Source: JBIQKZ01 sp044464765 (GTDB lineage: Bacteria > Pseudomonadota > Gammaproteobacteria > Burkholderiales > Burkholderiaceae_B). From it: 15,802 bases of DNA. How positions within the stretch are numbered: position 1 is the first letter of the stretch; every line of letters begins with the position of its first letter. Where the stretch lies: positions 1-15,802 of the forward strand of contig JBIQKZ010000030.1 in NCBI GenBank assembly GCA_044464765.1, written 5' to 3'. Of the stretch, positions 1 to 7,270 are shown in pieces. The translations under genes were made by a program, and so were the position numbers. Below the pieces are notes generated by a model. That model was not told where the DNA came from and searched no databases. It saw only the letters and a program-made list of their open reading frames with translations.

Positions 1-25
1 TTTTCATTTTTCCTCGGAAAGGATC

Positions 26-54
26 TTGACGTGCTAATCATAGCCTTATAAGAT
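26..54 (+). promoter_or_regulatory. Candidate sigma-70 promoter of the catabolic operon
   Basis: A -35 hexamer TTGACG (26-31) and a -10-like TAAGAT (49-54) are separated by 17 bp, the optimal spacing for sigma-70 promoters. The region is AT-rich in an otherwise GC-rich window and lies about 70 bp upstream of the first gene of the operon. It is the only good promoter candidate seen in front of the eleven co-directional genes. The match is by eye and the transcription start is unmapped. Confidence 0.5.
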
Positions 55-104
55 TTGTTCAATTAAACAAAACGATGTTCAGTATATTGGAACAATTAAA
101 GCAA
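54..104. promoter_or_regulatory. Repeated half-sites, candidate operator for a pathway regulator
   Basis: Three half-sites occur between the -10 box and the ribosome binding site: TGTTC at 56-60, TGTTC at 76-80 and its inverse GAACA at 90-94. The last two form an inverted repeat with a 9-bp gap, and the first is a direct repeat 20 bp away, about two helical turns. The octamer CAATTAAA is also repeated at 60-67 and 93-100, 33 bp or about three turns apart. A direct repeat plus a palindrome recalls operators of IclR-type regulators of aromatic catabolism such as PcaU, but the sequence itself does not identify the protein. The regulator gene is not in the window; it may lie just upstream. Confidence 0.4.
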
Positions 105-123
105 GTCAAAAAAGGAGGAGCCA

Positions 124-684
124 GTGGTTACCATGCAACGTCAGGCCGATTCTTGCGGTCAACCTGAGGTCGCCGCGCTTTGCCGCGAGTGGGAAACCTC
201 TCGCCTGCGCAGCGCATTGGGCCGGTTTGTAACGGGCGTAACCATCATCACCACCTGTTCGGACGACGGCACGCCAATCGGCCTGACCGCCAATTCGTTC
301 AATTCGCTTTCCCTGGATCCGGCCCTGGTTCTTTGGAGCCTTGGTAAGAAGCAGGGCAGCAGTCAGGCCTTTCAGCGCTGTTCGCACTTTGCGGTCAACA
401 TTCTTGCCGAACATCAAATCGAGCTCTCCCAGCGCTTCTCCAGCCCGGCACAAGATCGCTACGACGGTGTTCGCTACAACTGCGATCAATTCGGCGTGCC
501 CTTGCTCCACGACTGCTTGGCGTGGTTCGTCTGCAAGAACTATCAGCACCAAGAGCTGGGCGACCATCTCTTGTTCATCGGCCAGATCGAAGCCTTGGGC
601 ACAGCCGACCAACGGCCCCTGGCCTATCACGCAGGGTCGTATACCAGAGTGAATCCCATGCGGGACACGGCAGTCGACGCCTGA
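124..684 (+). CDS. Flavin reductase (HpaC-like, FMN-binding split barrel)
   Basis: This 186-residue protein belongs to the flavin reductase family that uses NAD(P)H to reduce free FMN or FAD for a partner monooxygenase. The N-terminal helix and strand (residues 27-42, ending GRFVTGVTII) lead to the flavin-binding segment GLTANSFNSLSLDP at 53-66, and the conserved GDH lies at 146-148. The length is normal for the family. The GTG start at 124 is chosen because a strong AGGAGG (113-118) lies 5 bp upstream; the ATG at 133 would be 14 bp away. It is the first gene of the operon, 37 bp before the NicX-like gene. Its likely partner is the acyl-CoA-dehydrogenase-fold flavoprotein two genes downstream, by analogy with IacG/IacA, DszD/DszC and HpaC/HpaB. 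The family is sure; the partner is inference. Confidence 0.88.
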   Translation: MVTMQRQADSCGQPEVAALCREWETSRLRSALGRFVTGVTIITTCSDDGTPIGLTANSFNSLSLDPALVLWSLGKKQGSSQAFQRCSHFAVNILAEHQIELSQRFSSPAQDRYDGVRYNCDQFGVPLLHDCLAWFVCKNYQHQELGDHLLFIGQIEALGTADQRPLAYHAGSYTRVNPMRDTAVDA

Positions 685-721
685 TCACATTACTTTCAAC
701 GGATTATTCTGCGGGGAAATT

Positions 722-1783
722 ATGTTTGAGCGGTCACAGGAAGTAGAAGGAAAGTGGGTACGCAGCTTTGTTCGGCAGTTCATGGCTTGCGGCATCGGAA
801 AAGGCGTCGTGGTTGCTCTGCTATGCGAAACGCAGTCGCGTGCGCTGAATGTGGGCATTGCGCGCCTGGCCCTTGCCCAGCTTGAAGCCTCCTTCTTCAC
901 GATAGAGCTTCTCACAGCGCCACAGACGGAAATCGTGCCCATCCGCTCGACAGGCGCTTCCGACGCTATCCAGGGCATCGGCCCGGTAATCACCGCGCTT
1001 TCCGAAGCCGAGATCATCATTGACTGCACCGTCGAAGGCACGCTGCATTCGCCAGAGCTGCCTCAAATCATGAAGGGCGGCACCCGCCTGCTGATGGTCA
1101 GCAACGAGCATCCCGAAATCCTCGAAAGGTTTGCCCCCGACCCTAACCTGGAGGCCCGCGTCCGCAAGGGCGTAGCCTACGTGAAAGCGGCCCGCCTCAT
1201 GTCGGTTCAATCCGATGCCGGCACCGACCTGTCGGTGGTGCTGGACGGCTGCCCCGCGGGGGGCAACTGGGGCTATTGCACCGAACCGGGTACGCGCAGC
1301 CATTGGCCCGGCGGCCTGATTGCCGCCTTTCCCAAGGCCAAATCGGTGAATGGGCGGCTGGTCTTTAATGTGGGCGACGCCAACCTTACATTCAAGCGCT
1401 ATTTTGAAAGCAGCGTCACGCTACTCATCGAAGACGATTTCATTACGCACATCGAAGGCGCGGGGCTGGATGCTGAACTCCTGCGCAGTTATATCGCTGC
1501 CTGGGATGACAAGAACGCCTATGCGGTGTCGCACGTGGGCTGGGGCATGAACACCCGGGCTCGATGGGACGCCATGACGATGTACGACAAAAACGATTTC
1601 AACGGAACAGAATCCCGTGTCTTTGCGGGCAATTTTCTGTTCTCGACCGGGGCAAACGAACATGCCGGCCGCTTTACCAAGGGCCATTTCGACTTGCCCA
1701 TGCGCAACTGCACCATCCGTCTGGACGGCGACCTGGTGGTCGAACGCGGAGTATTACAGGGCGAGCTCGCCACTACTTTTTGA
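722..1783 (+). CDS. NicX-like ring-cleavage dioxygenase (2,5-dihydroxypyridine 5,6-dioxygenase family)
   Basis: This 353-residue protein resembles NicX of Pseudomonas putida, a mononuclear Fe(II) extradiol-type enzyme on an aminopeptidase-like (M29) fold that opens 2,5-dihydroxypyridine to N-formylmaleamate. The C-terminal half carries the family signatures SHVGWGMN (270-277), RVFAGNFLFSTG (about 299-310) and HFDLPMRNC (322-330). The three metal ligands known from NicX (His265, His318, Asp320) align with His271, His322 and Asp324. The length equals that of NicX. The start ATG has GGGGA 5 bp upstream. Classical nic clusters also contain N-formylmaleamate deformylase and maleamate amidase; here a hydrolase is two genes away but no amidase is seen, so the substrate may be a different hydroxylated pyridine or another heteroaromatic ring. 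Family confident, exact substrate unknown. Confidence 0.82.
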   Translation: MFERSQEVEGKWVRSFVRQFMACGIGKGVVVALLCETQSRALNVGIARLALAQLEASFFTIELLTAPQTEIVPIRSTGASDAIQGIGPVITALSEAEIIIDCTVEGTLHSPELPQIMKGGTRLLMVSNEHPEILERFAPDPNLEARVRKGVAYVKAARLMSVQSDAGTDLSVVLDGCPAGGNWGYCTEPGTRSHWPGGLIAAFPKAKSVNGRLVFNVGDANLTFKRYFESSVTLLIEDDFITHIEGAGLDAELLRSYIAAWDDKNAYAVSHVGWGMNTRARWDAMTMYDKNDFNGTESRVFAGNFLFSTGANEHAGRFTKGHFDLPMRNCTIRLDGDLVVERGVLQGELATTF

Positions 1784-1807
1784 ATTTACTGGAACACAAG
1801 GAAGATT

Positions 1808-3046
1808 ATGCATTTCGAGCTAGATTCTCGGCAGAAGGAACTTATAGGTATCGCCCATGAATTGGGCAAAACCAAATTCGCCAAAAGAGCTTCTCAGTAC
1901 GACCAGACAGCCACCTTTCCTACGGAAAACTACAACGACCTGAGGGACGCGGGCTTTTTGGGCTTGTGCATTCCAAAAGAGTACGGTGGCCTGGGCGCTG
2001 ACTACCAGACCTATATGCTGGTTGCCGCTGAGATTGGCCGCTGGTGCGGCGCAACGGCGCTGACCTTCAACATGCACACCTGCGCCACCTTCTACGCAGG
2101 GTCGATGCTGGACGCATACCCATTGTCCGATGCCGAAAGGAAAGCGCAGCATGTTCGTCGCCAGCATCACTTTGGCCGGATTCTCGAACACGGCAGTCTT
2201 TATTCACAGCCTTTCTCAGAGGGAGGCGAAGATTGGACGCAGCGTCCCTATTCAACGTCGGCGAAGCGCGTTGACGGTGGCTGGCTGTTGAACGGCAAAA
2301 AGATTTTTGCATCGTTGTCGGGCGCAGCGGATTTTCACGGTATCACTTGCACCGAGATCCGGGGCGACGGGGCCGCTCCGACGTTCCAGGACACGGTTTA
2401 CCTGGCGGTCGACCAAAACAGCCCAGGCTTCGAGATTGTCGGCGACTGGGATCCCCTGGGCATGCGCGGCACTGTTTCGCGCACCCTCATCATGAAAGAT
2501 GTATTCGTGCCCGAGCACGAGCAGGTCATGCCCCGGGGCACCTATTTCCATATGCGCAAGCTCTGGCCTCATGGCTTTATTACCGTCAGCCCCGCCTATA
2601 TGGGTATTGCGCGGGGGGCGGTAGATTTCACCATCCAGTACCTGCGCGGCGAAGTCGAAGGCATGCCCCCGGTGCGCCGCCGCCATTACCCGACCAAAAG
2701 AATGGCGGTCGCCCAGTTGCAGATCATGCTCGAGCAAACCCGCGCCTTGTACCACCGCGTCATCAGCGACGCGAAGCCCAACCCCAGCAAGGAAGAGATC
2801 ATCCGCATGTATGCGGGCCATTACACGGTCATGGAGAACAGCAACGAGATCAGCCAACTGGCTATCCGCACCTGCGGGGGCCAGGCAATGCTCAAGTCGC
2901 TGCCGCTGGAAAGAATGTATCGCGACAGCCGCTGCGGCGCGCTGATGCTGCCGTTCACCGCGGAAATATGCCTGGACCGCATCGGCTACCTGTCTCTTTA
3001 CTCCATGGAAGAGTTTGAGAACCTGGCGCCGCCCAAGGCCGACTGA
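1808..3046 (+). CDS. Acyl-CoA dehydrogenase-fold flavoprotein, possible oxygenase component
   Basis: The 412-residue protein has the full three-part acyl-CoA dehydrogenase fold: an N-terminal helical domain with EYGGLGADY (about 58-66), a central beta domain with GWLLNGKKIF (about 158-167) and a C-terminal helical domain ending in ERMYRDSRCGALMLPFTAEI. In true dehydrogenases of the MCAD type the last motif reads YEGTSEI and its Glu is the catalytic base; here the equivalent position is Pro382 (MLPFT). A conventional dehydrogenation is therefore doubtful. ACAD-fold proteins such as IacA and DszC instead use reduced flavin and O2 for hydroxylation with a separate flavin reductase, and one heads this operon. 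The gene follows the NicX-like gene by 24 bp; AAGGAAG precedes its ATG. Alternative: an ACAD with its base elsewhere in the sequence, as in some subfamilies. Confidence 0.78.
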   Translation: MHFELDSRQKELIGIAHELGKTKFAKRASQYDQTATFPTENYNDLRDAGFLGLCIPKEYGGLGADYQTYMLVAAEIGRWCGATALTFNMHTCATFYAGSMLDAYPLSDAERKAQHVRRQHHFGRILEHGSLYSQPFSEGGEDWTQRPYSTSAKRVDGGWLLNGKKIFASLSGAADFHGITCTEIRGDGAAPTFQDTVYLAVDQNSPGFEIVGDWDPLGMRGTVSRTLIMKDVFVPEHEQVMPRGTYFHMRKLWPHGFITVSPAYMGIARGAVDFTIQYLRGEVEGMPPVRRRHYPTKRMAVAQLQIMLEQTRALYHRVISDAKPNPSKEEIIRMYAGHYTVMENSNEISQLAIRTCGGQAMLKSLPLERMYRDSRCGALMLPFTAEICLDRIGYLSLYSMEEFENLAPPKAD

Positions 3047-3097
3047 TCCATTGCCGGCAAAGCAAGCTTTTGTAAAGGTAGAGACGTGGAAGAGACA

Positions 3098-3919
3098 ATG
3101 GCATCAAAGCCCAGAATAGGGCTATCCCACGCCGGCCAGGGCGAGCTCGTGCTTTTTTTGCACGGTGTAGGCGGCAACCGGCTGAACTGGCGCGACCAGA
3201 TCCCGGTGTTTGCCCAGCATTTTCAGGCTGCGGCATGGGATATGCGCGGCTACGGCGGCAGCGACAACTACGAAGGGCCGCTCCGGTTTGACGATGTATG
3301 CAACGACATTCTCAATGTCATGCGCCATTTCAAGGCCGATGCGGTTCACTTGGTGGGCTTGTCCATGGGTGGCCGGATCGCCTTCGATTTTGTGCACCGC
3401 CACCCCGAGGCCGTGCGTAGCCTGACCGTGTGCTCGGCCTCCCATCGGGCTAGCCAGATGACGCACGAACGCCGGGCTAAGTTCCTGGAAAGCCGCCTGG
3501 CTCCTTTGCGGGCGGGAAAAGCCCCTGCCGACATCGCTCCCGATATCGCCCGCTCGCTGCTGGGTCCCAATGCGTCGCAGCAGGCCTACGAAAGCCTGGT
3601 CGGCAGCATGACCGAGCTGCGCGCCGAAGGCTATGCCAAGGCACTGGAGGCGGTCTCAACGCATGAGGGCGGTATTGTCCTCGAGTCCATCAATACACCC
3701 ACCCATGTCGTCGCGGCGGTCGACGATCCGCTTATCCCCATAGAGCTCTTGCGCACTATGGCGCGCTCGATTTCCCAGTGCCGGCTGACCGAGATTCCCG
3801 ATTGCGGCCATTTGTCCAATATCGAGCGTCCCGAAATTTTCAACGCGGCAGTACTTGGCTTTTTGCTTGATCTTCCCCCGACCCGCCATAGCGCACCCAC
3901 AACAGGAGCGGCATCGTGA
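3098..3919 (+). CDS. Alpha/beta hydrolase (enol-lactonase / deformylase-like)
   Basis: A 273-residue single-domain alpha/beta hydrolase. Visible features are the oxyanion segment FLHGVGGNRLNW near the N terminus, the nucleophile elbow GLSMGG with Ser89, an acid residue at Asp209 or Asp210 (AVDDPLIP), and the catalytic His238 in DCGHLSNIERP. It resembles 3-oxoadipate enol-lactonases and, more distantly, NicD, the N-formylmaleamate deformylase that acts after NicX. Placed next to a NicX-like enzyme, it probably hydrolyses the ring-opened product, as an amide, formamide or lactone. The ATG at 3098 is preferred because GGAAG sits 5 bp upstream; a GTG at 3086 with AAAGG upstream would add four residues. 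Its stop overlaps the GTG start of dctQ, so the hydrolase and transporter genes are translationally coupled. Confidence 0.85.
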   Translation: MASKPRIGLSHAGQGELVLFLHGVGGNRLNWRDQIPVFAQHFQAAAWDMRGYGGSDNYEGPLRFDDVCNDILNVMRHFKADAVHLVGLSMGGRIAFDFVHRHPEAVRSLTVCSASHRASQMTHERRAKFLESRLAPLRAGKAPADIAPDIARSLLGPNASQQAYESLVGSMTELRAEGYAKALEAVSTHEGGIVLESINTPTHVVAAVDDPLIPIELLRTMARSISQCRLTEIPDCGHLSNIERPEIFNAAVLGFLLDLPPTRHSAPTTGAAS

Positions 3920-4455
3920 ACACACAAGATCTACCCAAGGCTCCAAAAGCCCCGCTGCTGAAGGCGTTAGCCGGCATACAGAGCGCAATGGCCATTCTTT
4001 CGGCGCTGCTGCTGCTTTCCATGATGGCCGTCACGGTGGTCGATACCTGCGGGCGCTACTTCCTGAACCATCCCGTCTCCGGGGCGGCCGAATGGGTCGA
4101 ACTGACGATGGGAATCATGGTGTTCGCCGGCCTGTTTCAGGCGGCGCAGTGCAAGGAGCATGTGCGCATCGACTTGCTGGATCGCTACTGGTCTCCCGCC
4201 GCCGAGCCGGTTGTGAAAACCATTGCCTGCTTCGCCTCCATGGTCGTTATGCTGTTTCTTGCCTGGCAACTTTGGAACAAGGCGCTGGAGCTGCATGACT
4301 TTGGCGACGTTTCATCGTACCTGGGGGTGCCACTGGCCCCAGTTGCCGTCTTTATGGCGCTCATGATTCTACTTAGTGCCGCCACGTATTTATTTCAACT
4401 GCGCGCCTTACATGCAAGAGTGGCTGTGCCGCCGCTAGTCTTGCACAAGCCATAA
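3916..4455 (+). CDS. dctQ: TRAP transporter small permease (DctQ type)
   Basis: This 179-residue inner-membrane protein has four hydrophobic segments, roughly residues 18-42, 54-75, 95-117 and 135-158, and the family pattern of an early TM segment followed by DTCGRYFLNHPVSGAAEW. In TRAP systems the Q subunit binds the large M permease and is needed for sodium-coupled uptake of substrate delivered by the periplasmic P protein. It starts with GTG overlapping the TGA of the hydrolase gene by 4 bp, with AGGAG 7 bp upstream. It is followed 19 bp later by dctM. The gene symbol denotes the family role; the substrate is unknown and is likely the carboxylate degraded by this operon. Confidence 0.88.
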   Translation: MNTQDLPKAPKAPLLKALAGIQSAMAILSALLLLSMMAVTVVDTCGRYFLNHPVSGAAEWVELTMGIMVFAGLFQAAQCKEHVRIDLLDRYWSPAAEPVVKTIACFASMVVMLFLAWQLWNKALELHDFGDVSSYLGVPLAPVAVFMALMILLSAATYLFQLRALHARVAVPPLVLHKP

Positions 4456-4474
4456 ACACGGACACGCAACAACT

Positions 4475-5767
4475 ATGCTGCCCACCCTTATTGCCCTTAT
4501 TGTCCTGATCACGCTGACATTCATCGGCGTCCCGATCGCATGGGCTCTTATTCTTATTGGCTTCACCGGCGTGGCCGTCCTGCGCGGGTTCGACCCTGCC
4601 TTCAGCATGGTCGGGCAAATTGCGTTTGAATCCCCCATGAGCTACGACCTGTCGGTCGTGCCGCTGTTCGTGCTTATGGGAAACTTGGTCAACCAGGCGG
4701 GGCTTTCCAATCAGCTATACCAAGCGGCGCACTCGTTTGTGGGGCATCGCAAAGGTGGGCTTGCCATGGCCACCATCCTGTCCTGCGGAGGGTTTTCGGC
4801 TATTTCAGGCTCCAGCGTCGCGACCGCGGCAACGATGGCCAAGGTAGCCATACCGTCAATGCGGCAGTATGGCTACCTGGACGGTTTTGCCGCCGCGACG
4901 GTGGCGGCGGGTGGCACGCTGGGCATTCTTGTTCCCCCGTCGGTCGTGATGGTCGTTTACGGGATTCTCACGCGAACCAACATCGGCGAGCTGTTCGTTG
5001 CGGGGATTCTTCCTGGAATACTTGCGATCATTCTGTACATTGTCGCCATCCAGTTCATCGTCTGGCGCAAGCCTTCAGCCGGCCCCGTCGGACCCCGATC
5101 AAGCTGGTCCGAACGCTGGACGGCAATCCGGCCGGTCTGGCCGGTGGCCGCGCTGTTCTTGCTGATTATCGGCGGGCTTTATCTTAAGGTCTTCACCGCG
5201 ACCGAGGGTGCCGGAATCGGTGCTTTCGGAGCCTTGGTGCTGGTGGTGCTCAAGCGCACCATAAACCTTCAAACCTTCCTGAACATCCTGGTCGAGACCG
5301 TCAGGCTTACCGCAGTGATTTTCGCTATTTATATCGGCGGCATGCTGTTTGCCAATTTTGTGAATCTGGTCGGCCTGACCACCGAGCTGCAAGCCTGGAT
5401 TTCCGATGATTCGCTGCATCCGCTGCTGATCATCTTCATGATGGTGGGCATCTACTTTGTCTTGGGGTGCTTTCTCGATTCCATGTCGATGATCATCCTG
5501 ACCATCCCCATCTTTTTTCCCACGGTTGTCCTGCTTGGCTTTGATCCCGTGTGGTTTGGCGTCATCGTGGTCGTAGCGGCCGAGCTGGCGCTGATTACCC
5601 CGCCGGTAGGCATGAACATCTTTGTGATAACAGGCGTGTTTAAGAACATCTCCAGCGGGGCGATATTTCGTTCTATTACTCCCTTTGTCGTAGTCGATCT
5701 GGTGAGGCTCACCATTCTTATCTTGCTGCCGTCCATCGCTCTAGTCTTGCCCTGGATGATGAGATAA
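4475..5767 (+). CDS. dctM: TRAP transporter large permease (DctM type)
   Basis: A 430-residue polytopic membrane protein with about twelve hydrophobic segments along its whole length, as expected for the DctM/SiaM ion-transporter superfamily. Recognisable blocks are FIGVPIAWALILIGF near the N terminus, the GGFSAISGSSVATAATMAKV block (about residues 105-124), TLGILVPPSVVMVVYG just after it, and AELALITPPVGMNIFVI near the C terminus, the paired half-helical regions that form the sodium and substrate sites. It is full length. The Shine-Dalgarno sequence before the ATG is weak, so translation may depend on coupling to dctQ 19 bp upstream. It works with DctQ and the DctP protein encoded next. Confidence 0.93.
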   Translation: MLPTLIALIVLITLTFIGVPIAWALILIGFTGVAVLRGFDPAFSMVGQIAFESPMSYDLSVVPLFVLMGNLVNQAGLSNQLYQAAHSFVGHRKGGLAMATILSCGGFSAISGSSVATAATMAKVAIPSMRQYGYLDGFAAATVAAGGTLGILVPPSVVMVVYGILTRTNIGELFVAGILPGILAIILYIVAIQFIVWRKPSAGPVGPRSSWSERWTAIRPVWPVAALFLLIIGGLYLKVFTATEGAGIGAFGALVLVVLKRTINLQTFLNILVETVRLTAVIFAIYIGGMLFANFVNLVGLTTELQAWISDDSLHPLLIIFMMVGIYFVLGCFLDSMSMIILTIPIFFPTVVLLGFDPVWFGVIVVVAAELALITPPVGMNIFVITGVFKNISSGAIFRSITPFVVVDLVRLTILILLPSIALVLPWMMR

Positions 5768-5801
5768 GTCCATTTTTCAACCAACTTTCGAGAGTGTGAA
5801 T

Positions 5802-6830
5802 ATGATCCGCAGAATTATCAAATTGGCGTTGGCGGCCGTGCTGCTTGGCAGTGCCGCAACGGCTAACGCGCAGACTGTTTGGAAGTTTTCATCCTGGGTT
5901 CCGCCCAGCCACCCCATCGTCGAGCTGGTGTGGAAGCGCTGGATAGATCAGGTGAAGACCGCGACCGAAGGCCGGGTCATCATCGACCTGGTGCCGCCCC
6001 TGGCCAAGCCCGAGGCGCACTATGACTTGGTCCGCAACGGCATTGCGGATGTAAGCAATATCAGCATCGCCTACACCGCCAGCCGGTTTCCTCTTATGCG
6101 GGCGTTCGACCTGCCCTATATGTCCGACTCCACACTGGCCACTTCGGTGGCGGCCTGGCGCACCTACGACAAGTATTTCGCCGCAGCCAACGAGTTTCGC
6201 GGCGTCAAGCTGGCAGGCGTGCTGGTTGCCGGACCCTATAACGTTTTCACCACCGAGAAAAAAATTGAGGTGATTGACGACTTCCAGGGCTTGAAGCTGC
6301 GTGAAGCCGGCGGCTTGTCCAAAGAGCTGATCGAGCTTCTGGGCGCCACGCCGTTCTTTGCGCCATCGCCCCAGGTGTACGACGTACTGTCCAAAGGCGT
6401 AGCCGACGGCGCTCTGTATGCCACAGAAGCCATTGTCGGCTTCAACGCGACCAAGGCCGTGCGCTACGCTCTGGAAGTGCCCGGCGGGATCCAGCAGTCT
6501 GCGCAAGCCATCCTGATCAATCAGGCCAAATGGGATGCCTTGTCCGAAAAAGACCAGAAAGCCATCCAGGCCACTCTGGGCGAGAACCTGGCGCGCCTGT
6601 GGGGCGAGTCCTGGGCCATCACCACCGCTTCAGCCACCGACATCCTGCTCAAAGCGGGCGTTCAGTTCGATAAGCCTTCCGATGCATTGAATAGGGAAAT
6701 CCAGCAGCGCCTGCAGCCGCTGGAGGACGCATGGCTTGAAGACGCCGCCAAGAAGAAGGTGGACGGCAAGGCGGCACTGGAGTTCCTGCGCGCTGAAATC
6801 AAGACTCTGGACAAGCAGGCCGGCCAATAG
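5802..6830 (+). CDS. dctP: TRAP transporter periplasmic solute-binding protein (DctP family)
   Basis: A 342-residue secreted binding protein. Residues 1-23 form a signal peptide (basic MIRRIIK, then a hydrophobic core) with predicted cleavage after ANA, giving a mature protein starting QTVWKFSSW. The DctP-family carboxylate-binding arginine is Arg168 in GLKLREAGG, and a conserved block PQVYDVLSKGVADGALY follows. This arginine normally clamps the carboxylate of the ligand, so the imported substrate should be a carboxylic acid. The ATG at 5802 is favoured (GAGAG about 7 bp upstream); a GTG at 5796 would add two residues. A stem-loop follows the stop codon, which could help raise the amount of this protein relative to downstream genes. 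Confidence 0.93.
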   Translation: MIRRIIKLALAAVLLGSAATANAQTVWKFSSWVPPSHPIVELVWKRWIDQVKTATEGRVIIDLVPPLAKPEAHYDLVRNGIADVSNISIAYTASRFPLMRAFDLPYMSDSTLATSVAAWRTYDKYFAAANEFRGVKLAGVLVAGPYNVFTTEKKIEVIDDFQGLKLREAGGLSKELIELLGATPFFAPSPQVYDVLSKGVADGALYATEAIVGFNATKAVRYALEVPGGIQQSAQAILINQAKWDALSEKDQKAIQATLGENLARLWGESWAITTASATDILLKAGVQFDKPSDALNREIQQRLQPLEDAWLEDAAKKKVDGKAALEFLRAEIKTLDKQAGQ

Positions 6831-6866
6831 GCAACCGCCGCGGTAGGCGGTCGCCAGGCCGGTTGC
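6831..6866 (+). other. Intercistronic stem-loop after dctP
   Basis: ACCGCC (6834-6839) and GGCGGT (6846-6851) form a 6-bp GC stem with a 6-nt loop. GCAACC (6831-6836) can instead pair with GGTTGC (6861-6866), so two mutually exclusive folds are possible. There is no run of T, so it is not a standard intrinsic terminator. Stem-loops after binding-protein genes often stabilise the upstream mRNA or partly stop transcription. Confidence 0.4.
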
Positions 6867-6896
6867 TTGCATCGCGGAATTTTCGGGTAATTGAAG

Positions 6897-7217
6897 ATGA
6901 TTTACGAAATGCGCACGTACACCTTATGCCCCGGAGGCGTGCAGCCCTGGTTGGCGCTATATGAAGCCGAGGCGTTGCCGCTGCTGAAAAAGCACGAGGG
7001 CATGACGCTGGTGGGCTATTTTCGCGCCGAAACCGGCACGCTGAACCGGCTGGTGCACATATGGTCGTATGCCGATCTGGCGGCCAGGGACGCAGTGCAC
7101 CGTGGCCTCGAGGCAGACGAAGGCTGGATGACGCGGTTTGTGCTGCCTGCACGTAAGTACCTGGTAAGCCAGGAAACCACGCTTCTAAGCCCGGTCGGCT
7201 TTTCGCCGTTGCCGTAG
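6897..7217 (+). CDS. NIPSNAP-family protein
   Basis: A 106-residue protein of the NIPSNAP family, recognisable from its opening MIYEMRTYTL, the central GYFRAETG and the segment LVHIWSYADLAARDAVH, which together make one dimeric alpha/beta-barrel-type ferredoxin-like domain. It has no signal peptide and is presumably cytoplasmic. NIPSNAP genes often sit in bacterial operons for degradation of aromatic or acyl-CoA compounds, but no enzymatic activity is firmly assigned. The ATG at 6897 is preferred over an in-frame TTG at 6891 because family members usually begin with MIYE(L/M)RTY. It lies between the transporter and the CoA-transferase-like genes, so a role as an accessory enzyme or isomerase in the pathway is possible but is inference. 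Confidence 0.82.
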   Translation: MIYEMRTYTLCPGGVQPWLALYEAEALPLLKKHEGMTLVGYFRAETGTLNRLVHIWSYADLAARDAVHRGLEADEGWMTRFVLPARKYLVSQETTLLSPVGFSPLP

Positions 7218-7225
7218 CGGTCCGC

Positions 7226-7242
7226 CCGGCGCTGAACGCCGG
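7226..7242 (+). other. Intercistronic hairpin before the CoA-transferase-like genes
   Basis: CCGGCG (7226-7231) and CGCCGG (7237-7242) form a perfect 6-bp GC stem with a CTGAA loop. No T-run follows, so termination is unlikely. It lies between the NIPSNAP stop and the AAGGAGG ribosome binding site of the next gene and may affect mRNA stability. Confidence 0.4.
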
Positions 7243-7270
7243 AATTGAATAACCAAACAAGGAGGACGGT

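Noticed and set aside
2252..2857. Long minus-strand open frame opposite the acyl-CoA-dehydrogenase-fold gene
   Set aside because: It is a codon-bias shadow of a well-supported plus-strand gene, without motifs or a ribosome binding site. The same holds for other long antisense frames such as 821-1303, 5889-6506, 7283-8065 and 9747-10229.
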